64,000 nt of DNA. Origin: Allobosea sp. 117. Lineage in GTDB: Bacteria > Pseudomonadota > Alphaproteobacteria > Rhizobiales > Xanthobacteraceae. The notes under the pieces were generated by a model. The model had not been told where the DNA came from and made no database searches. It saw nothing but the letters and a program-made list of their open reading frames with translations. Positions 35,706-44,261 of this stretch are shown here, in pieces (the stretch's first letter is position 1; the number at the start of each line of letters is the position of its first letter). The position numbers were made by a program, and so were the translations under genes. The stretch lies in the NCBI RefSeq assembly GCF_000702305.1, contig NZ_JNLC01000010.1, positions 248,001-312,000 of the forward strand, in the 5' to 3' direction.

Positions 35706-36878
35706 ATGCGTATGCCTGTGCTGTTCCGCGCCGCGCGCCTGTGCGGTGTCCTCCTCGCCCTTGCGCTGGCCGCCGGCTGCGCCACCCTGCCGCGCACGCC
35801 CTACACGGCGGCGGATGCCTCCATGGGCGCGCCGATGGGCATACCGGGCGTGCGCATCTGGGCGGATGCCTCGATCGCCGAGCTGATGCCGCTGCTGGCC
35901 CGCTTCCGGGCCGCGCGCGACAGGGCCCATTTCGAGCATTACAGCATCCTCGCCATCTCCGGCGGCGGTCAGGACGGGGCCTATGGCGCCGGCGTATTGA
36001 ACGGCTGGAGCGAGACCGGCACGCGGCCCGAATTCTCGGTGGTCACCGGCGTGTCGACCGGGGCGCTGATCGCCCCTTTCGCCTTCCTCGGCCCCGCCTA
36101 TGACGACCGGCTGCGGCGCGTCTACACCGAGACCTCGACCAGCGACATCGTCTCCGGCAACCCGATCGCCGGCCTCCTGCGCGACGGTGTGTTCAGCACC
36201 GATCCGCTGCGCGAAATGGTGGCGCGCTATGTCGATGCCGACATGCTGGCGGAGATCGCCGCCCAGCACCGTGCCGGGCGCCGGCTCTACGTGCTGACCA
36301 CCAATCTCGACGCGCAGCGCCCGGTGATGTGGGACATGGGCGCTATCGCCGACAGCGGCAATCCGCGCGCCGTCGAGCTGTTCCGCGCCGTGCTGGTCGG
36401 CTCGGCCAGCATCCCCGGTGCCTTCCAGCCGATGATGATCGAGGCCGAGCAGGACGGGCGCCGCTTCGAGGAGATGCATGTGGACGGCGGCACCACCATG
36501 CAGGTGCTCGCCGTGCCGACCAAGGTCGCCGCCGCCTCCGGCGATTTCCTCACCAACGCCAGGCGCCGCAGCTTCTTCGTGCTGCTGAACAAGAAGTTCG
36601 AGCCGGACTTCGACATGACCAAGCGCTCGACCTTCGCCATCGCCGCGCGCGGCTTCGACACGCTGATGAAGAGCGACACCTATGGCACGGTGCTCGACAC
36701 CTACCGCTTCGCGCAGAAGTTCAAATACGATTTCCGCCTCGCCTTCATTCCGGCGAGCTTCGACATGAAGCCGAACGCCGTGTTCGACCGGGCCTATATG
36801 AACGCGCTGTTCGCGCTCGGCCGCGAGGCCGGCCGGCGCGGCGACTGGTACAAGGTGCCGCCGGGCCTCTACAACTGA
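35706..36878 (+). CDS. Patatin-like phospholipase lipoprotein
   Basis: 390-residue lipoprotein with signal and lipobox LAAGC (Cys25), then a patatin domain. The oxyanion loop SGGGQDGAYGAG (about 85-96), nucleophile Ser117 in TGVSTGAL (GxSxG) and the catalytic Asp in HVDGGTT form the Ser-Asp dyad of patatin phospholipases. Location should be the periplasmic face of a membrane, where it may hydrolyse phospholipids or acyl esters. Non-secreted toxin-type patatins lack such an anchor, so a housekeeping or envelope role is more likely. ATG 35706 begins the lipoprotein signal exactly. Confidence 0.87.
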   Translation: MRMPVLFRAARLCGVLLALALAAGCATLPRTPYTAADASMGAPMGIPGVRIWADASIAELMPLLARFRAARDRAHFEHYSILAISGGGQDGAYGAGVLNGWSETGTRPEFSVVTGVSTGALIAPFAFLGPAYDDRLRRVYTETSTSDIVSGNPIAGLLRDGVFSTDPLREMVARYVDADMLAEIAAQHRAGRRLYVLTTNLDAQRPVMWDMGAIADSGNPRAVELFRAVLVGSASIPGAFQPMMIEAEQDGRRFEEMHVDGGTTMQVLAVPTKVAAASGDFLTNARRRSFFVLLNKKFEPDFDMTKRSTFAIAARGFDTLMKSDTYGTVLDTYRFAQKFKYDFRLAFIPASFDMKPNAVFDRAYMNALFALGREAGRRGDWYKVPPGLYN

Positions 36879-36930
36879 TCGGCACGTCCTCGATGCGCAT
36901 AGAAGGCCGTGCGATCGCCGGTCCATGTCA

Positions 36931-36954
36931 TCGTCTCAGTCTCGCCGATGAGAC
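36931..36954. repeat. Inverted repeat after the patatin gene
   Basis: CGTCTCA (36931-36937) pairs with TGAGACG (36948-36954), 10-base loop, no T-run. A perfect 14-base GC palindrome GCCCGCCGGCGGGC follows at 36974-36987. I see no gene in 36879-37141. Confidence 0.35.
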
Positions 36955-37141
36955 GGCATGATTCGCGCAGCCCGCCCGCCGGCGGGCGCATTCCGGCCGG
37001 TTGACGCAGGGGATATGCGGTCCGGCGAGGCATCTGCCGCCGGCGAACACGGGTTGTCGGCGGGCGGCGCCAGCCGTGCAGCGCCGAAAATCGCTGGCAT
37101 GGCGCTTGCCGATCCCTTCCCGGCACAACCGGGAGGGTCCA

Positions 37142-38020
37142 ATGCCGTCATCCGTCTCTCTGCTGGGGCTCGGCTCCATGGGCAGCTCTCTGGCGCGTGC
37201 CCTGATTGCCGCGGGAATCCGGCCGACGCTCTGGAACCGGAGCCCCGCGCGTGCCGCGCCTTTCGCCGATACGGCCGACCTCGCCGGCAGTATCGTCGAG
37301 GCGGCCGGGCGCTCCGATCTCGTCATCGCCTGCCTCATCAACTACGCGGCGACATGGGAGAGCCTCGACCGCCCGGAGGTGATCGAGGCGCTGAAGGGCC
37401 GCACGCTGGTGCAACTCGCCACCGGGCTGCCGGCCGAGGCGACGGAGCTCGCCGCGTGGGCGGAGCGCCACGGCATCTTCTATCTCGATGGCCGCATCTG
37501 CTGCTTTCCCGCGACCATCGGGCGCCCCGACGCGGTCATCTATTACGGCGGCGACGCGGCGATCTTCGAAGCGCATCGCGACACGCTGGTCGCGCTGGCC
37601 GGCCAGTCGATCTATGCGGGGGCCGACGTCACCAACCCGACGAAGCTCGACAGCGCCTTCCTCAGCTACTGCTTCGCGGCGCCGATGGCCATGCTGTACG
37701 GGGCGGCGATCTGCGAGGCGGCGGGGCTCGATCCCGACCTGTTCTTCACCGCGCTGCCGTCCTTCTCCGGCGACGTGAACCGGCGCGCCGTGTCGTTCCG
37801 CGAAGCCATACGCGCGCGGGACTACACCAATGTGCAGTCGGCGCTGCAGACCGATCTGGCGGGTGCCCGGATGTGGCTCACCTGCGCCTCCGAGCTCGGG
37901 GTCGATCCGCGCTTCGCCCAGGCTCTGCTGGACCTCATGAAGGTGCCGGTCGACCAGGGCAAGGGGGCGCTCGACACCGCCTATCTGGTCGAGGTCTTCA
38001 AGGGCGCGAAGGCCGGCTGA
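37142..38020 (+). CDS. NAD(P)-dependent oxidoreductase, imine-reductase-like
   Basis: 292-residue member of the 6-phosphogluconate/beta-hydroxyacid dehydrogenase superfamily. The N-terminal Rossmann motif is LLGLGSMGSSLARALIAAG with NRS for NADPH preference. The usual hydroxyacid catalytic lysine region is not evident; instead it has YLDGRICCFPATIGRPDAVIYYGG and a helical C-terminal half (NPTKLDSAFLSYCFAAPMAMLYGAAI) that resembles imine reductases and reductive aminases, including an Asp at the expected catalytic site. It may reduce a cyclic imine or act as a reductive aminase; this is a family-level judgement. GGGAGG lies 5 bases before ATG 37142. Its stop abuts that of the convergent moeB-like gene. 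Confidence 0.75.
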   Translation: MPSSVSLLGLGSMGSSLARALIAAGIRPTLWNRSPARAAPFADTADLAGSIVEAAGRSDLVIACLINYAATWESLDRPEVIEALKGRTLVQLATGLPAEATELAAWAERHGIFYLDGRICCFPATIGRPDAVIYYGGDAAIFEAHRDTLVALAGQSIYAGADVTNPTKLDSAFLSYCFAAPMAMLYGAAICEAAGLDPDLFFTALPSFSGDVNRRAVSFREAIRARDYTNVQSALQTDLAGARMWLTCASELGVDPRFAQALLDLMKVPVDQGKGALDTAYLVEVFKGAKAG

Positions 38021-38887
38021 TCAGCCTTCGACCGGCGCGCGTCGGTGGTGCGACAGGTCGCGGATGGTCGGTGACTTGCCGGTGAGCGGGTTGTCCGGAT
38101 CCCAGCCATAGGTCAGCGTCTCGAAGCGCATGGCGCGCGCGTCGATCATCAGCAAGCGACCCACCAGCCCCTCGCCGAAAGGCACCACGGCGCGGATCGC
38201 TTCCAGCGCCACCAGCGATCCGGCCACCCCGGCCAGCGCGCCGAGGATGCCGGCTTCGGCGCAGGTCGGCACCGTGCCGGGCGGCGGCGGCTCGGGGAAC
38301 AGGCAGCGATAGGTCGGGTTCGGCTCGCCGTCCGGCCCCGTCTCGAACGGGCGCAGCGTCGTCACCGTGGCGTCGAAACGCCCGAGCGCCGCCGTCACCA
38401 GCGGCTTGCCCGCCAGCGCGCAGGCATCGGCGACCAGATAGCGGGTGGCGAAATTGTCCGAGCCGTCGACCACCACGTCGACCGCGCCGACGCGCTCCAG
38501 CGCGTTGTCGGGCGTGATGCGCTCATTGAGCCCGACGACCTCGACATGCGGGTTCAGCGCATGGATCGCCCGCGCCGCGCTCGTCGTCTTCGGCTCGCCG
38601 ATCCCATCGGTGGTGTGCAGCACCTGCCGCTGCAGGTTCGACAGCGAGACCACGTCGTCGTCCATCACCACGAGCCGGCCGACGCCGGCGGCGGCGAGAT
38701 AGAGCAGGGCCGGGGCGCCGAGCCCGCCGGCGCCGACGACGAGCATGCTCGCCTTCTTCAGCTTCTGCTGGCCGGGCCCGCCGATCTCGCTCAGCACAAT
38801 GTGGCGGGCATAGCGCTCGACCTCGTCGGCCGAGAACACCGGCGTGCGGGTGGGGTTAAAGGTCGCGTCTGTGGCGTCGCTCGGCAT
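38021..38887 (-). CDS. moeB: HesA/MoeB/ThiF family adenylyltransferase
   Basis: 288-residue E1-like enzyme that adenylates the C-terminal glycine of a ubiquitin-like sulfur carrier (MoaD or ThiS). The opening RYARHIVLSEIGGPGQQKL is the family hallmark, with ATP-binding VVGAGGLGAP, the DDDVVSLSNLQRQVLH segment and DGSDNFATRYL. The Cys in PTCAEAGILGAL is the usual thioester/persulfide-region cysteine; the paired Zn CxxC motifs are not apparent, as in some MoeB/ThiF members. No molybdopterin or thiamine gene is adjacent, so MoeB versus ThiF is not settled. ATG 38887 is chosen over an upstream start at 38926. Confidence 0.88.
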   Translation of the reverse strand: MPSDATDATFNPTRTPVFSADEVERYARHIVLSEIGGPGQQKLKKASMLVVGAGGLGAPALLYLAAAGVGRLVVMDDDVVSLSNLQRQVLHTTDGIGEPKTTSAARAIHALNPHVEVVGLNERITPDNALERVGAVDVVVDGSDNFATRYLVADACALAGKPLVTAALGRFDATVTTLRPFETGPDGEPNPTYRCLFPEPPPPGTVPTCAEAGILGALAGVAGSLVALEAIRAVVPFGEGLVGRLLMIDARAMRFETLTYGWDPDNPLTGKSPTIRDLSHHRRAPVEG

Positions 38888-39026
38888 GATGGCGTCTATA
38901 TAGAGAAGCGTTTCGCCGGCCGCCATGGTTTGCGTCTGGAGCTGCGTTGAGGGCGCTCAAGGCCGCCGGCCTGGCGGCGGGCGAGGATGCGCACCACCGG
39001 AAGACGGCGGGAGAAGGGGAGGCGCG

Positions 39027-40643
39027 GTGTCGGGCGACGGGCGGAGCGAAGGCGGGGACCGCGACGGACAGGCCGGGACGCTGGCCTTCCTCGCGTCGAC
39101 GCCGGATTTCGGTGAGGAGCCTGCGGGCGCGCCGATCCTCACCCATATCTCGGCGGTGCTGCTCCGCGGGAAACGCGCGATCAAGCTCAAGCGCGCGGTG
39201 CATCTGCCCTATGTCGACTTCTCGACGCCCGGGCGGCGCCTTGCCGCCTGCGAGCGCGAGCTCGAGCTCAATCGGCGCACCGCGCCGGCGCTCTACCGCG
39301 CGGTGCGCCGGGTGACGCGCCACGCCGATGGCGGGCTCGAACTGGACGGAGACGGTGCGCTGGTCGACGCGGTGGTCGAGATGCGCCGCTTTCCCGACGA
39401 TGCGCTGTTCGACCGGCTGCCCAAGGCCGCGCTGACGCCGCCGGTGATGACGAGGCTCGCCCGCAACATCGCTGCCTTCCATCGCACCGCGCCGGTTGAC
39501 CCGAGCACCGAAGGCGCGGCGCGCATGGCCGCCGTGCTCGACGGCAATCGCCGGGCGCTGGCGGACACGCTCGCGGGAGCCGGCATCGCGTCGCCGGCCG
39601 ACGTCGCCCGCTATGCCGATGCGGCCGACGCCGCGCTCGAAGCCCATGCCGGGCTGATGGACGCCCGGGCGAGCGCCGGCAAGGTCCGCCGCTGCCATGG
39701 CGACCTGCATCTGCGCAACATCTGCCTGCTCGACGGCGAGCCGACGCTGTTCGACTGCCTGGAGTTCGACGAGGAGCTCGCCACCACCGATGTGCTCTAC
39801 GACCTCGCCTTCCTGCTGATGGATCTGTGGCATCGGGGCCTGAGGCGGCAGGCCAACCTGGTGCTCAACCGCTATCTCGATGCGGCCGACGAGGCGGACG
39901 GCCTGCCGCTGCTGCCGCTCTTCATGTCGGTGCGGGCGGCGGTGCGCGCCCATGTCGCCGCCGCGCGGGGCGGGGACGCCGGCGAGGAGGCCGGCTCCTA
40001 TTTCGCCCTCGCCGCCGCGCTGCTGGAGCCGCGCCCGGCGCGGCTGGTGGCGATCGGTGGCTTCTCCGGCTCCGGCAAGTCGACCGTGGCGGCGGCGGTG
40101 GCGCCCGTGCTCGGTCCCGCGCCCGGCGCCCGCATCCTCGCCAGCGACCGCATCCGCAAGGCGTCCTTCGGCGTCGCCGCCGAGACACGCCTGCCGCCAG
40201 AGGCCTACGAGGGCGCGGTGTCGCAGCGCGTCTATGCGCGCCTCGCGGCGCAGGCGGCGGCGATCGCCGGGGCCGGGCACGCCGTCGTCGCCGATGCGGT
40301 GTTCGACCGGGCGGAGGAGCGCGCCCGCATCGCGCAGGCGGCCTCGGAGGCCGATGTGCCGTTTGAAGGTCTCTGGCTCGACGTACCGCTCGAACGCCTC
40401 GTCGCCCGCGTCGCCGCGCGCCGTGGCGATGCCTCGGACGCCACGCCCGAGGTGGTGCGCGCTCAGGTCGCACATTCGCTGGAAGGGCTCGACTGGGCGC
40501 GGCTCCCGGCGGATCGCGGCCCGGAGGAAGTGAGCGCCGCCGCGCGCGCCCGGCTTGCCGGCGATGGCGGGCGCGACCAGCCTGCGCTACCGTTGCGTCC
40601 GGCGGGCGAGGCGCACGGGATGGCGCCGCCGGGGGAGACGTGA
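39027..40643 (+). CDS. Aminoglycoside-phosphotransferase-like / P-loop ATPase fusion protein
   Basis: 538-residue two-domain protein. Residues about 30-330 are kinase-like, with the catalytic loop HGDLHLRN (224-231) and metal Asp in LFDCLEFDE, as in APH/choline-kinase folds. Residues 340-520 are a P-loop kinase-like domain with Walker A GGFSGSGKST (344-353) and the VLAS/DRIRK base-binding region. The COG2187-COG0645 fusion is known in many bacteria, including a mycobacterial dormancy-regulon protein, but its substrate is not known to me. GTG 39027 is preceded by GGGGAGG. The stop overlaps the CYTH-CHAD start by one base, so the two are translationally coupled. Confidence 0.85.
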   Translation: MSGDGRSEGGDRDGQAGTLAFLASTPDFGEEPAGAPILTHISAVLLRGKRAIKLKRAVHLPYVDFSTPGRRLAACERELELNRRTAPALYRAVRRVTRHADGGLELDGDGALVDAVVEMRRFPDDALFDRLPKAALTPPVMTRLARNIAAFHRTAPVDPSTEGAARMAAVLDGNRRALADTLAGAGIASPADVARYADAADAALEAHAGLMDARASAGKVRRCHGDLHLRNICLLDGEPTLFDCLEFDEELATTDVLYDLAFLLMDLWHRGLRRQANLVLNRYLDAADEADGLPLLPLFMSVRAAVRAHVAAARGGDAGEEAGSYFALAAALLEPRPARLVAIGGFSGSGKSTVAAAVAPVLGPAPGARILASDRIRKASFGVAAETRLPPEAYEGAVSQRVYARLAAQAAAIAGAGHAVVADAVFDRAEERARIAQAASEADVPFEGLWLDVPLERLVARVAARRGDASDATPEVVRAQVAHSLEGLDWARLPADRGPEEVSAAARARLAGDGGRDQPALPLRPAGEAHGMAPPGET

Positions 40644-42214
40644 TGGACGGCGAGACCCATGGCGACCGGCCGCTCGATGTGGCGTCGCATCGCGAGGTCG
40701 AGCTCAAGCTGCTCGCTCCGCCCGGTACGCTGGAGCAGATCCGCATGGCGCCGGCGGTGGCGCGCGACGCGCGCAGCCAGGGCGTCGTCCGGCGGCTGGA
40801 GACGGTCTATTACGACACGCCGGACCACCTGCTGTTCCGCCATCAGGCTTCGCTGCGGGTCCGCCGCATTGGCACGCGCTTCGTCGAGACGCTGAAGCTG
40901 CCCGCCGATGACGATCCGCTGAGCCGCCCCGAATTCGAGGCGCCGCTCGCCTCCGCGGCCCCCGACCTGACCGTGCTGCCGCTCGCCGGCGCGGCGCTGC
41001 CCTTCGAACTGCCGGACAGTGGCGCTCTGGTGCCGGTCTTCGCCGCCCGCATCCGCCGGCGCCTGGTGGTGATGGAGCGCCCCGACGCCCGCATCGAGCT
41101 GGCGCTGGACGAGGGCGAGATCGCCGCCGGCGCGGAGCGGACGCCGGTCTGCGAGATCGAGCTCGAGCTCAAATCCGGCGAGGCCGCCACGCTCTACGAG
41201 CTCGGCCTCGCCCTGCTCGACGTGGCGCCGCTGCGCTTCGGCACGCTGAGCAAGGCGGAGCGCGGCTATCGCCTCGCCTTCGCCGAGCCGCCGGTCGCGG
41301 AGAAGGCCGGTCCGCTCGCTCTCGGCGAGGACGCCGCGGTGGACGATGCGCTCGCCGCCATGCTGGCGAGCTGCCATCGCCAGCTCCTCGGCAATCTCGC
41401 CGCCGCCGAGGCCGGGCGGGCGGAGGGCGTCCACCAACTGCGCGTCGCGCTCAGGCGGCTGCGCTCCGCCCTCGCGCTCTTCGCCCATCTGCTGCCGTCG
41501 GCCGCCTTCCGCGCGCTGAACGCCGAGGCGCGGCTGATGGGGCGGGCGCTCGGTCCGGCGCGGGGCTGGGACGTGTTCGTCGGCGAGACGCTGGCCGGCA
41601 TCGCCCGCACCGGTCTGGAGCCGGAAGGTTTCGCCCGCCTGCGCGAGGCCGCCGAGCCGCTGCGCCGCGCTGCCCACTCGGGCGTGCGCGACCAGCTCGC
41701 CGATCCGCGCACCACCCGCTTCCTGCTCGGCCTCGGCCATCTGATCGAGCGGCGGGGCTGGCGCAACGACGTATCGTCCGAGGCGCTCGGCTTCCTCGCC
41801 GAGCCGGCCGTCGCGCTGGCGCAGCGCATGCTCGATCGTGCCCGCCGGGGCGTGCTGAAGCGCGGCCGGCATTTCCGGGGCCTCGCGCCGGAGGAACGCC
41901 ACGAGCTGCGCCTGAAGCTGAAGCGGCTGCGCTACACGGTGGATTTCGTCCTGCCGCTCTATCCCGGCGACGCCAGGGCCCAGACCTATCTGCGCCGCCT
42001 GTCGAAGCTGCAGGACGTGCTCGGCGCGGACAATGACGCCGCGACAACGGGCCCGCTGCTGCGCGAGCTGCAGGCGGCGGGCACAGCGCCCGCTTTGCAC
42101 CGCGCCATCGGCATCATCGCCGGCTGGCAGGAGAGCGAGCGCCAGCACACCGCTCCCGCCATTCACGACAAATGGCGGCGGTTCCGTGATACCGAACCGT
42201 TCTGGGAGCGTTGA
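40643..42214 (+). CDS. CYTH-CHAD domain protein (putative inorganic triphosphatase)
   Basis: 523 residues. The N-terminal CYTH domain (about 15-215) has the ExExK signature Glu18-Val-Glu20-Leu-Lys22 of triphosphate-tunnel enzymes, plus RRLETVYYDTPD and the basic and acidic tunnel residues (VCEIELELKSG). The CHAD domain follows (about 235-520): a histidine/arginine-rich helical domain (VHQLRVALRRLRSAL, RLKLKRLRYTVDF) that binds polyphosphate. Together they suggest tripolyphosphate cleavage with polyphosphate binding. ATG 40643 shares one base with the upstream stop; a GTG at 40640 is the alternative. Confidence 0.9.
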   Translation: MDGETHGDRPLDVASHREVELKLLAPPGTLEQIRMAPAVARDARSQGVVRRLETVYYDTPDHLLFRHQASLRVRRIGTRFVETLKLPADDDPLSRPEFEAPLASAAPDLTVLPLAGAALPFELPDSGALVPVFAARIRRRLVVMERPDARIELALDEGEIAAGAERTPVCEIELELKSGEAATLYELGLALLDVAPLRFGTLSKAERGYRLAFAEPPVAEKAGPLALGEDAAVDDALAAMLASCHRQLLGNLAAAEAGRAEGVHQLRVALRRLRSALALFAHLLPSAAFRALNAEARLMGRALGPARGWDVFVGETLAGIARTGLEPEGFARLREAAEPLRRAAHSGVRDQLADPRTTRFLLGLGHLIERRGWRNDVSSEALGFLAEPAVALAQRMLDRARRGVLKRGRHFRGLAPEERHELRLKLKRLRYTVDFVLPLYPGDARAQTYLRRLSKLQDVLGADNDAATTGPLLRELQAAGTAPALHRAIGIIAGWQESERQHTAPAIHDKWRRFRDTEPFWER

Positions 42215-42327
42215 GCCTCGTTGCGGCGGGGTCATTTCCTCGCCATCCTTTATCGCTTATCCCTCACGAGCCGGGTCTTCATTGATCGGCTCGATCGCCC
42301 TTCCCGCTGTCAACTGTGAGACTGCCG

Positions 42328-43827
42328 ATGTTCTCTTTGCCGCGCGCCGATCTCGTACCGAACACCTATGCCTATGAGACCGAGCCGCTGGTGAAGCCGA
42401 CAGGTTTTCGCGAGTATGACGCGCGCTGGCTGTTCGGCACCGAGTTGAACCTCATGGGCGTCCAGGCGCTCGGCCTCGGCCTCGGCACGCTGATCCACGA
42501 GCTCGGCGTGCGCCCGGAGATCGTCACCGGCCATGATTTCCGCAGCTATTCCTCCTCGATCAAGCTGGCGCTGGCCAACGGCCTGATGGCGGCCGGCGTC
42601 ACGGTGCACGATATCGGCCTCGCGCTCTCGCCCATGGCCTATTTCGCGCAGTTCGCGCTCGACCTGCCCTGCGTCGCCATGGTCACCGCCTCGCACAACG
42701 ACAATGGCTGGACCGGCGTGAAGATGGGCGTGAACCGCCCGCTCACCTTCGGGCCGGACGAGATGAGTCGCCTCAAGGAGATCGTGCTCGGCGGCCTCGG
42801 CAAGGAGCGGCCCGGCGGCGGCTACCGCTTCGTGAAGGACTTCCCCGAGGTCTATATCCGCGACCTCACCGACCGGCCGAAGCTGAAGCACCCGGTCAAG
42901 GCGATCGTCGCCTGCGGCAACGGCACGGCGGGCGCCTTCGCCCCGCGCGTCCTGGAGGCGCTCGGCGTCGAGGTGGTGCCGCTCGATTGCGAGCTCGACC
43001 ACTCCTTCCCGAAATACAACCCGAACCCCGAGGACATGGAGATGCTCCATGCCATGCGCGACGCTGTGCTCGCCCACAAGGCGGATGTCGCACTCGGCTT
43101 CGACGGCGACGGCGACCGCTGCGGCGTGGTGGACGACACCGGCGAGGAGATCTTCGCCGACAAGGTCGGCGTGATGCTGGCGCGCGACCTCTCGACGCTG
43201 CATCCCGGCGCCACCTTCGTGGTCGACGTGAAGTCCACCGGCCTGTTCATGACCGACCCGGTGCTGATCGCCAACGGCGTGAAGGCCGACTACTGGAAGA
43301 CCGGCCACTCCTACATGAAGCGCCGGGTGAACGAGAGCGGCGCCCTCGTCGGCTTCGAGAAGTCCGGCCACTACTTCTTCAACGCGCCGGTCGGGCGCGG
43401 CTATGACGACGGCCTCGTCTCGGCCATCGCCGTGCTCGACATGCTCGACCGCAATCCCGGCCGCAAGCTCTCCGAACTCCGGGACGCGCTGCCCAAGACC
43501 TGGTCCTCGCCCACCATGTCGCCGCACTGCCCGGACGAGCAGAAATACGGCGTGGTCGGCGCGGTGGTGAAGCATTTCGAGGACCTCGCCGCGCGCGGCG
43601 AGAGCGTTGCCGGCCAGCCGATCCGCGATCTCGTCACGGTGAACGGCGTGCGCGTCACGGTGGAGGACGGCTCATGGGCGCTGGTGCGCGCCTCCTCCAA
43701 CAAGCCCGAGCTGGTGGTGGTGGTCGAGAGCCCGGTCTCCAAAGAGCGCATGCACGACATGTTCGCGCTGGTGAACGAGGTACTCGGCAAGCACCCCGAG
43801 GTCGGCGCCTACAACCAGACGCTCTGA
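42328..43827 (+). CDS. Phosphomannomutase/phosphoglucomutase
   Basis: 499-residue alpha-D-phosphohexomutase that interconverts sugar 6- and 1-phosphates and so feeds nucleotide sugars for LPS and exopolysaccharide. The active-site phosphoserine loop is VTASHNDNGWTGVKM (TASHN), the metal loop is FDGDGDR and the sugar-binding loop GFEKSGHYFF. Domain IV ends with RASSNKPELVVVVES, the phosphate-binding RxSxxP. These fit the AlgC/ManB-like dual-specificity group. ATG 42328 (MFSLPRAD) is preferred to GTG 42316. It converges with the operon at 43857-50139 and could supply sugars to envelope pathways nearby. Confidence 0.92.
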   Translation: MFSLPRADLVPNTYAYETEPLVKPTGFREYDARWLFGTELNLMGVQALGLGLGTLIHELGVRPEIVTGHDFRSYSSSIKLALANGLMAAGVTVHDIGLALSPMAYFAQFALDLPCVAMVTASHNDNGWTGVKMGVNRPLTFGPDEMSRLKEIVLGGLGKERPGGGYRFVKDFPEVYIRDLTDRPKLKHPVKAIVACGNGTAGAFAPRVLEALGVEVVPLDCELDHSFPKYNPNPEDMEMLHAMRDAVLAHKADVALGFDGDGDRCGVVDDTGEEIFADKVGVMLARDLSTLHPGATFVVDVKSTGLFMTDPVLIANGVKADYWKTGHSYMKRRVNESGALVGFEKSGHYFFNAPVGRGYDDGLVSAIAVLDMLDRNPGRKLSELRDALPKTWSSPTMSPHCPDEQKYGVVGAVVKHFEDLAARGESVAGQPIRDLVTVNGVRVTVEDGSWALVRASSNKPELVVVVESPVSKERMHDMFALVNEVLGKHPEVGAYNQTL

Positions 43828-43856
43828 GGACTCGGAGCCCGTCTCACGGCCAGGTG

Positions 43857-44261
43857 TCAGGGTTCCTGGTGCGCGCGGGCGAAGGTGTAGAAGCGGTGGC
43901 CGAAATAGCTGGCCACCGCCGGCGCCATGACGCCGATGAAATGCGCGACGTCCTCGGCGTGCCAGGTGAAGCCGGCCGCCGGGAAGAACACGCGCGCGAG
44001 GAACACGCTGATGCACCACACCAGCACCAGCGAGAACAGGTTCACGATGGTGAAGCGCTTGAACTCCGAGCCGACCGAGCGTCCCGACCGATCGAACACG
44101 AAGGCCCTCGCCAGCACATAGGCGGTGACCATGCCGATGAGATAGGCGAGCGCCACCGCGATCTCGAAGCTCATCACCTCGTTGAGCAAGTAACGGCTGC
44201 CGAGATTGACCAGCGCGGCTATGCCGCCGGTCAGCAGGAATTTGAGGAACTGGCGGGACAT
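43857..44261 (-). CDS. GtrA-family membrane protein
   Basis: 134-residue inner-membrane protein with four transmembrane helices and the GtrA hallmarks: FLLTGGIAALVNLGSRYLLNE at the start and SYFGHRFYTFAR at the end (the GxxxxRxFTF motif). GtrA proteins flip or assist use of polyprenyl-phosphate-linked sugars. In mycobacteria a GtrA protein (Rv3789) lies beside dprE1-dprE2 and is linked to polyprenyl-phospho-arabinose; this one ends an operon with the same enzymes, so a similar role is likely. Its start abuts the stop of the preceding gene. Confidence 0.88.
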   Translation of the reverse strand: MSRQFLKFLLTGGIAALVNLGSRYLLNEVMSFEIAVALAYLIGMVTAYVLARAFVFDRSGRSVGSEFKRFTIVNLFSLVLVWCISVFLARVFFPAAGFTWHAEDVAHFIGVMAPAVASYFGHRFYTFARAHQEP

